A DNA stretch of 5,438 bases, taken from an uncultured Lachnospiraceae bacterium (GTDB lineage Bacteria; Bacillota; Clostridia; Lachnospirales; Lachnospiraceae). Positions 1 to 5,252 of the stretch are shown piece by piece. Made by a program: the position numbers and the translations under genes. Position 1 is the first letter of the stretch; each line of letters starts with the position of its first letter. Where the stretch lies: assembly GCA_910586005.1 (NCBI GenBank), contig CAJUHG010000109.1, positions 1 to 5,438 of the forward strand, written 5' to 3'. Below the pieces are notes generated by a model. That model saw only the letters and a program-made list of their open reading frames with translations. It made no database searches and was not told where the DNA came from.

Positions 1-39
1 GCTGAGGGGTGTTGTGGTCCAGATTGTAGCCCAAACTAA
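1..39 (+). CDS. C-terminal end of a small Cys-rich peptide (possible RiPP precursor), partial
   Basis: Frame 1 enters from the left edge and ends at TAA 37-39. The visible tail reads AEGCCGPDCSPN, with three cysteines in twelve residues. A strong terminator hairpin follows, and then a gene that begins like a radical SAM peptide maturase. A short Cys-rich peptide directly upstream of such a maturase is the usual layout of a RiPP locus in which cysteines are crosslinked (sactipeptide or ranthipeptide type). The leader and start lie outside the window, so the length is unknown. I cannot assign it to a named precursor family. The alternative is the tail of an unrelated Cys-containing protein; the other two frames give no better reading (one is closed by a stop almost at once). 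Confidence 0.45.
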   Translation, partial: AEGCCGPDCSPN

Positions 40-63
40 TGCTTGGCAGATAGTAATACTTAT

Positions 64-105
64 AAAAAGCATATAGCTGTTTAGCATAATGGCTATGTGC
101 TTTTT
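64..105 (+). terminator. Rho-independent terminator / attenuator between peptide and maturase
   Basis: A 14-bp stem pairs 64-77 with 92-105, with one G-U pair (72/97) and a 14-nt loop. The 3' arm ends in five T residues at 101-105. It sits between the Cys-rich peptide and the maturase start. In RiPP loci such a hairpin typically gives abundant precursor transcript with some read-through into the enzyme gene; that role is inferred. The A-rich 5' arm would also allow termination from the opposite strand. Confidence 0.8.
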
Positions 106-126
106 ATATAAACGGAGGACTTGAAA

Positions 127-531
127 ATGTACTACACATTAAATGATAATGTATATATCGTTGAAGGAAAGGCTAAAAGTTGCATTTATGATTTAAATAA
201 GTCAAGGTTGTTCAGTGTTAATAAAACATTAGCTGATAAACTTATACAAATTCAGCATTACATTTTGAACTTACATCAAAATGTAATGCTTTTTGCAGAC
301 ACTGTTATAATAATTCAGGGATTAACAATATTATTGATGAAATGATGCCAGATATTTCTTGTAATGACAAACGGAGATTTACTAACAGAAGAAATGGTAA
401 AAAGATTTAAAAAATATCAATATCATTGGTTTCAGGTATCCATAGATGGAGCGACTGCAAGGTATCATAACTGATTTCGTCAAATTGAAGGAAGTTGGGA
501 TAAAGCAGTTAGAGGTACAAAGAGAAGCTAA
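127..531 (+). pseudogene. Radical SAM peptide maturase, degraded
   Basis: The ATG at 127 sits 8 nt after GGAGG (114-118), a better fit than the in-frame TTG at 121. Frame 1 gives a maturase-like N-terminal region (MYYTLNDNVYIVEGKAKSC...). Near 240-265 the reading shifts to frame 3, which carries the radical SAM 4Fe-4S motif CxxxCxxC: ELTSKCNAFCRHCYNNSG, cysteine codons at 282, 294 and 303. From about 346 the homology returns to frame 1 with TNGDLLTEEM (367 on), QVSIDGATARYHN, a TGA stop at 472-474, then FRQIEGSWDKAVRG, ending at TAA 529. Only about 20 codons separate the cluster motif from the TNG strand. The segment that should hold the GGE (SAM-binding) motif is therefore deleted, and everything after SWDKAV, including any SPASM domain, is missing. 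Families of this kind are usually about 400-450 residues. This copy cannot be functional. Its expected substrate was the upstream Cys-rich peptide (inference). Confidence 0.85.
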
Positions 532-555
532 CATAGGAGCAGAAGTTTTTTTTAG

Positions 556-1135
556 GAGATTGAGCAAAATAACCAGATAAAGCAAAATGGGATGGTAATA
601 AAATGGGATGGAAGCCAGGTTTCCTTTATCCTCTCTCTTGAAGAATTGTATGAAAGATATCAGGAAAGTGGCAGTATAGAGCAAACGGTAGGTGACGCTT
701 TGAAAATGCTAGAGAAAAAACCAAAGCTTCCAGAAGAAAAACTGCCAAAGACTTGGACAGAAGCTAGAAGCAAACGCTATACAGAACTTGTTCATTATGC
801 TTGGAACAGTGTTGGAGTTGCCAGAAGATGCGTTAGAGGAGTATGTGTTGTCTAATACAAGATTTTACTATGGAGCTGCCGAGATGTTGCGAGAAGATAT
901 TTTGGAAAAGTTTTCAAGAAAGATAGGGGGAATTTTTTATATCCTCCCAAGTTCCGTCCATGAACTAATTTTAGTTCCTGAAAGCACCTTTATCTGTACA
1001 GAATACCTAAGAGAAATGGTAAAAGAAGTAAATGAGGATGTAGTGACGAAAGAAGAATGGCTGTTAGAGAATGTCTATTATTATGACAGTGAGAAAATCA
1101 AGATTAGAATATGCAATAAGAAGGAAAATATGTAA
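556..1135 (+). pseudogene. DUF5688 family protein, degraded
   Basis: Frame 1 from 556 (just after TAG 553-555) reads like the first conserved block of DUF5688: an NN..K..G core followed by SLEELYERYQESGSIEQTV at 625-681. It is open to about 855. The C-terminal block appears in frame 2 from about 788: YVLSNTRFYYGAAEMLREDI, then IGGIFYILPSSVHELILVPE, then YLREMVKEVNEDVVTKEEWL, ending at TAA 1133. About 45 N-terminal residues and a central stretch are missing, and the two blocks are in different frames. DUF5688 proteins are common in Lachnospiraceae, usually around 300 residues, and have no established function. The left boundary abuts the radical SAM remnant with no start or ribosome site. The frame 1 tail after about 750 does not resemble the family and is probably junction sequence. 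Confidence 0.72.
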
Positions 1136-1137
1136 GA

Positions 1138-1318
1138 GTTAAAACAGATATTCGCAATACCCACAGGCATGGTGTCTGCTTTGCTACTTGCTCATAACCT
1201 CATAGCCACTATCCCAGCTTTTCAGTGGGAGCTTGCACTCTCACTGAAACAAACAAGTCTCTACCTATCGCTTAGTATTAACAACATGGAATCAGGGGAA
1301 TTTCTTGATAAGATTAAA
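1138..1318 (+). repeat. Structured dispersed repeat, copy 1
   Basis: Two blocks match copy 2 at 1542-1705. The left block, 1138-1158, contains GATATTCGCAAT; the main block, 1180-1318, runs from GCTACTTGCTCATAACCTCA to GATTAAA. I count 26 differences in the 139-base main block (about 81% identity, no gaps), 20 of them transitions. Between the blocks copy 1 has 21 nt and copy 2 only 4. A hairpin pairs 1220-1231 with 1238-1249 (TTTCAGTGGGAG / CTCTCACTGAAA, one G-U), and its arms are identical in both copies. The element begins 3 nt after the DUF5688 stop. A 79-codon open frame (1169-1408) crosses it, but that frame continues into the palindromic element, so I do not call a gene. Confidence 0.85.
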
Positions 1319-1330
1319 TGGTTTAAAGGA

Positions 1331-1430
1331 AGGAGCTGTCTCAAAATAGATGTTCTATACAAGATATGGGATTTCCTACACATAGACTTATCCATACCTT
1401 GTATATAAATTGTACTTTGCAACAGCTCCT
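1331..1430. mobile_element. 100-bp palindromic MITE-like element
   Basis: The whole interval is one imperfect palindrome. The left arm 1331-1369 pairs with the right arm 1392-1430 at 31 of 39 positions with no gaps, around a 22-nt loop. The outermost 9 bp are perfect (AGGAGCTGT...ACAGCTCCT), and an inner block (1356-1369 with 1392-1405) pairs at 13 of 14. Position-for-position symmetry and lack of a credible gene fit a miniature inverted-repeat transposable element. The terminal sequence resembles the ends of some Firmicutes insertion sequences, but I cannot name the family. I see no clear target-site duplication. The alternative is a large transcription terminator or structured RNA. Confidence 0.65.
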
Positions 1431-1492
1431 GCATTTTGCGAATGACATAGACTAAACTGTTACCAGGTAGGAGAAAGTTTTATCAGAAAATC

Positions 1493-1521
1493 TTTTAGAA
1501 AAAATCAACCTGTGCTATAAT
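1493..1521 (+). promoter_or_regulatory. Possible sigma-A promoter with extended -10
   Basis: A perfect TATAAT lies at 1516-1521 preceded by TG-C (extended -10, 1513-1515). The -35 region near 1493-1499 is weak (T-rich, TTTAGA-like at about 16 nt spacing). It lies just upstream of repeat copy 2 and the AAA-ATPase_like remnant, where that gene's own promoter would be expected. It may be the original promoter left after the N-terminal coding part was replaced by the repeat. Confidence 0.5.
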
Positions 1522-1541
1522 AGCAACAAAGCTGTTGGGAA

Positions 1542-1705
1542 GTCAAAGCGGATATTCGCAATTCGCTTCGCTACTTGCTCATAACCTCATAGCTGCTATC
1601 GCGGCGTTTCAGTGGGAGCCTGTACTCTCACTGAAACAGGCAAGTCCCTACTCGCCGCTTAATCTTAATGGCATAGAAACAAGGGACTTGCTTGATGAGA
1701 TTAAA
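1542..1705 (+). repeat. Structured dispersed repeat, copy 2
   Basis: This is a direct repeat of 1138-1318: left block 1542-1562, main block 1567-1705. Two nested-type stems are visible. One pairs 1607-1618 with 1625-1636 (12 bp, one G-U, 6-nt loop). The other pairs 1637-1649 with 1682-1694 (13 bp, one G-U, core GCAAGTCCCT/AGGGACTTGC). GCGGCG at 1601-1606 could also pair with CGCCGC at 1653-1658. The repeat ends at about 1705, inside what should be the AAA-ATPase_like coding region, so it replaces or interrupts that gene. A 60-codon frame (1535-1717, TTG start, no ribosome site) crosses it and is probably not a gene. Confidence 0.85.
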
Positions 1706-2420
1706 AAAGAAAGTTGAACAATACTATGGAAAAAAGTGATTATCCTGTTAGATGAATATGATACGCCCATGCAGGAAGCTTATGTCAATGGATTTTGGGA
1801 TGAACTGGTTTTATTTACTAGGAGTATGTTTAACGCTGCTTTTAAGACCAATCCATATCTGGAACGTGCTATTATGACAGGCATTACAGGGGTCAGCAAA
1901 GAGTCAATTTTTTCGGATTTGAACCATCTTGAGGTTATTACAACTAGAAGAGTGATATAATGATTTTATTAAGTCCCTTCTTCTTGGAGATTTGGATGCG
2001 ATGAATCAGTATATGAATGAAGTGGCATTAGCCACATTCAGCTATTTTGACACAGGGAAAAACCCTTCTAAAGAAGAGCCAGAACGATTTTATCATGAAT
2101 TTGTACTTGGTTTGATGGTAGATTTAAATGACCGATATGTCCTGACATCCAATCAAGAGAGTGGTTTTGGAAGGTATGATGTGATGTTGGAACCTAGACA
2201 TCCAGAAGATGACGCGATGATTTTAGAATTTAAAGTACAGAACAAGGAAGAAGAAAAGGATTTACAAGATATGGTGAAAGCTGCACTGAAGCAGATTGAT
2301 AGCAAAAAGTATGAGGCATCCCTTATAGAAAAAGGAATTTTCAAAGAAAGAATCCGAAAATATGGATTTGTTTTTCGAGGGAAAGAAGTTTTGATTGGAA
2401 ATGAGAGTTTTCTGGATTAA
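1695..2420 (+). pseudogene. AAA-ATPase_like / PD-(D/E)XK nuclease (PDDEXK_9) protein, degraded
   Basis: Three readable pieces remain. Frame 3 from 1695 gives LKKKVEQYYGKK, then stops at 1734. Frame 2 from 1736 continues as VIILLDEYDTPMQEAY (Walker B-like LLDE) through ALKTNP-type sequence to GVSKESIFSDLNHLEVITT and ends at TAA 1958-1960. The shift between them fits loss of one A in the run 1730-1735. Frame 3 from 1956 gives YNDFIKSLLLGDLDAMNQYM and the C-terminal nuclease-like domain, with D (codon 2178) in GFGRYDVMLEP and E-x-K (codons 2226 and 2232) in DAMILEFKV, ending at FLD and TAA 2418. The family is normally about 520-560 residues. The Walker A part is gone (repeat copy 2 sits there), and roughly 200 central residues are deleted between LEVITT and YNDFIK. 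The family's role is not established; it may be mobile or defence-related. The last piece alone is a clean 142-codon frame but has only a TTG start. Confidence 0.88.
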
Positions 2421-2481
2421 TATTAGTTATCTCATCTTGTGTTTTAGAAGAGAATCATCCAAATAACAAGAAAGAGTGGTG

Positions 2482-2526
2482 TTTAACCTCAGCAAGCAAG
2501 TCTTCCGCTTCTATGTCGTAGGGACT
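2482..2526 (-). repeat. Structured dispersed repeat, copy 3 (inverted, partial)
   Basis: Read on the minus strand, 2526 to 2482 matches the 3' end of copy 2: AGTCCCTAC, then GACATAGAA..., GACTTGCTTG and finally GAGGTTAAA. About 37 of 45 bases agree, and a 15-nt internal stretch is missing. The right edge of the match (TTTAA at 2482-2486) coincides with the right edge of copies 1 and 2 (GATTAAA), which supports a defined element boundary. In this frame it reads SPYDIEAEDLLAEVK on the minus strand, against SPY...GIETRDLLDEIK in copy 2. Confidence 0.7.
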
Positions 2527-2537
2527 AAGAAGTGGAA
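2503..2537. other. Hairpin overlapping repeat copy 3
   Basis: TTCCGCTTCT (2503-2512) pairs with AGAAGTGGAA (2528-2537): 10 bp with one G-U pair and a 15-nt loop. No T-run follows on the + strand. It lies 45 nt upstream of the DUF3990 start, so it could shape that leader transcript, but it may just reflect the structured repeat. The rest of 2421-2581 shows no gene, except a 13-codon frame (2542-2583) ending over the DUF3990 start that could be the last trace of an upstream partner gene. Confidence 0.45.
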
Positions 2538-2582
2538 ATAAATGAATAACAGTATGGATGGTAAAACAAATGGAGGAACATG

Positions 2583-3139
2583 ATGGAGATATTAAAGGTA
2601 TTTCATGGCTCAGACCATATCATAAAAACTCCTAGATATCTTGGAGGAAAAGAAGACAATGATTATGGGGTATTAGCGTGGATTGCAGAAGTGGTTTCTC
2701 ATAGGGGAACAAATCAGGAAGCAGCAGCGATTGTTGGAACTAAACTTGTGGAAAAATATAAAATTAAGACAGATAGTTATGATGTGATAAAAGGATATCG
2801 GGCAGATGACAGTTATACTCAGGTAATTGAGGCTTTTTTGCAGAATCAGATAAATATTGCAGAAATGGAGAGATTGTTTTATAAAGGCTCTTTGGGAAAT
2901 CAAATTTTTCTTAAATCAGAGAAAGCATTTTTACAGATTAAATGGAAGAGATCCTATGAAGTAGTGATGGAGGAATCCTATAAAGAAGAGGATTCCATAA
3001 CAAGACGAGAAGTGGGAAATTTCTGCAAAGAAGAATGGCAGCTATTTTGTTGGATGGATATATCATGCCTGGGATTACAGCAGGCTATGCTATCCGCAAT
3101 ACATTGGTTTATAACAAGAAAGGCGGCTATTATGAGTAA
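2583..3139 (+). pseudogene. DUF3990 family (ADP-ribosyltransferase-fold, toxin-like), damaged
   Basis: The ATG at 2583 is 6 nt after GGAGG (2572-2576); the ATG at 2580 is only 3 nt away and less likely. Residues 6-10 VFHGS are the first ADP-ribosyltransferase-fold motif. NDYG (26-29) should run into the second motif (GFY-T), but it jumps straight to VLAWIAEVV, so an in-frame deletion of some 30-40 residues removed it. YDVIKGYRADDSY (66-78) and GSLGNQIFLKSEKAF (102-116) are classic DUF3990 blocks. The frame stays open to 3179, but the tail after about residue 150 is probably wrong. Frame 2 from about 3035 gives AAILLDGYIMPGITAGYAIR... ending GGYYE at TAA 3137-3139, overlapping the next gene's start. 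A frameshift near 3020-3035 would explain this. DUF3990 proteins are placed in the ADP-ribosyltransferase clan and often sit in small toxin-antitoxin-like modules. With the second motif gone, activity is unlikely. Confidence 0.75.
3119..3126 (+). promoter_or_regulatory. Ribosome binding site revealing a hidden gene start
   Basis: AAAGGCGG differs at one base from AAAGGAGG and lies 5 nt before ATG 3132. It is buried inside the long DUF3990-like frame, which argues that translation of a second protein originally began at 3132. The eight bases ATGAGTAA (3132-3139) hold both this start and the presumed original DUF3990 stop, a typical sign of translational coupling. Confidence 0.55.
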
Positions 3140-3557
3140 TATGGCTTATGAGGAGATTTATTTTGATAGCATGATATAAAAGACAAGATATTTGTTTAAA
3201 TTAATTGCAAGAAATACCAAAGAACCATTTCAGGTTATTACAGAATATATGTGCAGTACTTAGCGGAGTTATATGGATATGGGAAATCCACTTTATTTGA
3301 ATAAAACACCCAAACAGATTTTGGGAAATATGGGAATAGCAGTAAAAACAGAATTTGAAATCAATAAAAAATATGATGAATGTATTTTAGAGTGGATGGT
3401 AGATGTATACACATATCTTCAATGGAAATATAATCTTTCATCAGAAAAAATTGTGAAGAAGATAGAGCTAGAACAGCTCTATCAGAAATATTCTCCTTTA
3501 CATGAGACATCCTTGTCAAACTGTGCGGAAAAATTCATGAAGATTTATCGTTTATGA
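3132..3557 (+). pseudogene. Small partner protein of the DUF3990 gene, frameshifted; function unknown
   Basis: A protein of roughly 135 residues can be pieced together by alternating frames 3 and 2. The pieces are MSNMAYEEIYFDSMI (frame 3, stop 3177), DKIFV (frame 2, stop 3197-3199), LIARNTKEPFQVITEYM (frame 3, stop 3261), LAELYGYGKSTLFE (frame 2, stop 3302), and TPKQILGNMGIAVKTEFEIN to the end (frame 3, TAA-free to TGA 3555). The last 94 codons (3273-3557) form an uninterrupted frame containing a helix-rich segment with ILEWMVDVYTYLQWKY and LYQKYSPLHETSL. The start overlaps the DUF3990 stop, which suggests an antitoxin-like or accessory partner; this is inference from position and size. I do not recognise a named family. 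The broken reading makes a working product unlikely, unless the 94-codon piece is made alone. It has no ribosome site at 3273. The 69 bases that follow (3558-3626) are G-rich and hold only the Fic ribosome site. Confidence 0.5.
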
Positions 3558-3626
3558 AGGGACTGAGGGAGAGATGCTGACGTAGGTGTGTAGGGGTGAG
3601 AAATTCTGATTTATGGAGGTTTTATC

Positions 3627-4232
3627 ATGGCTCTGAAAAATAAACTTGGTATTAATGATTCTGCAGAACTTGCAAGAATGGAAGAAAAAATAAGTAAAGC
3701 AAAAGCAGTCGAATTATACGAAAATAATATTATTGATAAAATTGAGATTGGGAAATTTTTAGGGCTTTCCAAAATTCATAAGTTCCTTTTTGATGAAATA
3801 TATGATTTTGCTGGAAAGGTGAGAACAGTAAATATATCAAAAGGAAATTTTAGATTTGCGCCTGTAATGTATTTAGATTCTGCGCTAAAATATATTGATG
3901 ATATGCCTCAATCGACCTATGATGAAATTATTGAAAAATATGTGGAGATGAATATTGCCCATCCATTTAGAGAAGGAAATGGGAGAAGTACTCGTATATG
4001 GCTTGATTTAATTTTAAAAAAAGAGTTAAAATTAGTTGTAGATTGGAGTAAAGTAGATAAGGAAGATTATTTACTTGCTATGGAAAGAAGTCCGATTAAG
4101 GATGTAGAAATTAAAGTTTTATTAAAAAGATCACTGACAAACAAAATTAATGATAGAGAAGTATATATGAAAGGTATTGATGCAAGTTATCATTACGAGG
4201 GATATCATGTTTTTAAGACGGAAGATTTATAA
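3627..4232 (+). CDS. Fic-domain AMP-transferase, class III (self-inhibited)
   Basis: This is a complete 201-residue protein; ATG 3627 follows GGAGG (3615-3619) by 7 nt. The Fic core motif is HPFREGNGRSTR (residues 112-123) with catalytic H112, E116, the GNG loop and R120/R123, matching HPFx(D/E)GNGRxxR. The flap and target-docking strand lies upstream (VRTVNISKGNFRFAP, 65-79). Fic enzymes with this motif transfer AMP from ATP to hydroxyl side chains of target proteins; bacterial FicT-type toxins modify gyrase and topoisomerase IV. The C-terminal helix holds SYHYEG (187-192), fitting the inhibitory motif (S/T)xxxE(G/N). E191 would contact R123 and block ATP, and Y188 occupies the position of the auto-AMPylated Tyr183 of the Neisseria meningitidis class III enzyme. 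Length (201 versus 191 for that enzyme) and motif position agree. No separate antitoxin is needed or seen. The gene is AT-rich and is the only undamaged gene in the window; 10 nt separate its stop from the next fragment. The target is unknown. Confidence 0.96.
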   Translation: MALKNKLGINDSAELARMEEKISKAKAVELYENNIIDKIEIGKFLGLSKIHKFLFDEIYDFAGKVRTVNISKGNFRFAPVMYLDSALKYIDDMPQSTYDEIIEKYVEMNIAHPFREGNGRSTRIWLDLILKKELKLVVDWSKVDKEDYLLAMERSPIKDVEIKVLLKRSLTNKINDREVYMKGIDASYHYEGYHVFKTEDL

Positions 4233-4242
4233 GAGCATTATA

Positions 4243-4386
4243 GTGAGCGAGTTGCAAAAAAAGCTTGAAATTTTTATCTACAGCAGAAAATCGAAATGGA
4301 CAGGCAGGGGCGAAAGCGTGGAAAATCAAATTGCTATGTGCCAGGATTATATCAAATATAATATAGAAGGAGCTGATCCTTTATAA
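4243..4386 (+). pseudogene. Large serine recombinase, N-terminal stub
   Basis: Frame 1 shows the start of a resolvase domain: IFIYSRKSKWTGRGESVENQ followed by IAMCQDYIKYNIEGADPL, then TAA 4384. The serine of YSRKS is the expected nucleophile position. Proteins of this type (TndX/phage-integrase-like) are around 450-550 residues, so over 90% is lost. An in-frame GTG at 4243 and TTG at 4252 are possible starts, but neither has a good ribosome site. The homology starts at about 4267. The break falls where the helicase remnant begins, so a deletion joined the two genes at about 4380-4388. It suggests that the region was once part of an integrative element or prophage. Confidence 0.8.
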
Positions 4387-5252
4387 TTATAATGTCAAAT
4401 TCCTAAAAAGCACAAAGGAGAAAACGTATGCAAAATATGTATCAGATGTTATCAAGGATGAATATAAGGAGTAGAAACAAGGGCAGATGATTTTTTTATC
4501 AGCGAATACTGGGGCAGGAAAAACCTATTTTAAATAAATTAGCGGAGTTTGCTGCTATAAAGGGTAAGAGGATTCTATATCTTACCAATAGGAGTATCTT
4601 AAAAGAACAAATTGAAGAGAGCATTAATGCAGAGATACGAAACAAGCTAAGGAGTAATAGAGATATAAAGAGTGAAAATCAGGCAAAGGTAATGCAAGTA
4701 AAATTATATCAAACAATTGAAAATGAGTGTAAAAGAAATTCCGATTATAGAGCAATAGACCTAGAAAAATATGATTTTATTATTGCGGATGAATGACATT
4801 ACTTTTCGGTAGGTTCTACGTTCAATACATGCACACAATTATCTTACAACTGGATTATGAGTAAAAAATATGCAACTTTAATTTTTATTTCCGCAGCTAT
4901 TGATAGAATCAAAGATTATATTTTACGAGACAATAATATTTCGGAAATAACAGAGGAAGAAAGGTGAAGGAATGGAGCATATGTTATGTATGGCAATTTG
5001 GATTTAAGAGATGCTGTTAAAAAATATCAGATGAAAGCGGACTATTCCTATGTGAAGGTTTCTCTATTGAAAAAGGTGGATGAGATATCAGAACTTGTGG
5101 AAAAGGATAAGGAAAAGTGGATCATATTTGTAGACAGTATTGAAAAAGGAAAGAAGATAGAAAAAGCATTGCAGGAGAAAGAGATAGACTCAGCTTTTAT
5201 TATGGCAGAGTCCAAGAAGGATAGAGAATTATTAGGAACAGTACAGATGTAA
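4382..5252 (+). pseudogene. DEAD/DEAH-type helicase family protein, degraded
   Basis: Frame 2 from 4382 gives YNYNVKFLKSTKEKTYAKYV, then TAG at 4472 where tryptophan is expected (EYKE-W-KQGQ). It continues to Walker A, SANTGAGKTYF (4499-4531). A frameshift at the T/A-rich site near 4530 moves homology to frame 3: LNKLAEFAAIKGKRILYLTN, then motif II as ADE-stop-H (TGA 4794-4796 in place of Cys in a DECH box). Motif III follows as FISAAIDRIKDYIL. A second TGA lies at 4965-4967. The frame then continues into the second RecA-like domain (KADYSYVKVSLLKKV, KWIIFVDSIEKGKKIEKALQ) and ends at TAA 5250. The downstream motifs V and VI are missing. Such helicases are frequent on Firmicutes phages and integrative elements. 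With three in-frame stops and a frameshift it cannot be made as one protein. Confidence 0.82.

Noticed and set aside
43..66. Promoter from TTGGCA (43-48) and TATAAA (61-66)
   Set aside because: The spacing is only 12 nt, and the second box is part of the terminator stem region.
382..684. 100-codon minus-strand open frame
   Set aside because: It lies opposite the radical SAM and DUF5688 remnants, has no ribosome site or family features, and is explained by the + strand homology.
1169..1408. 79-codon frame whose end looks somewhat like a helix-turn-helix regulator tail (DVLYKIWDFL)
   Set aside because: That part lies within the 100-bp palindrome and the first part within the repeat, so the resemblance is best seen as chance.
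1138..1705. CRISPR array
   Set aside because: Only two long, diverged direct copies with unlike spacing and an unrelated palindrome between them; no short identical repeats.
2153..2344. Minus-strand frame opposite the PDDEXK domain
   Set aside because: It is antisense to a clearly conserved nuclease domain and is low-complexity Ser/Phe-rich.
2673..2903. Minus-strand frame opposite DUF3990
   Set aside because: It is antisense to recognisable DUF3990 blocks, with no start signal.
4177..4260. N-terminal extension of the recombinase frame back to TTG 4177
   Set aside because: It overlaps the end of the Fic gene out of frame, and recombinase similarity begins only at about 4267.
4794..4967. TGA codons as selenocysteine or a reassigned code
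   Set aside because: The region also has a TAG stop, frameshifts and missing motifs, and the intact Fic gene uses no internal TGA. Nonsense mutation is simpler.
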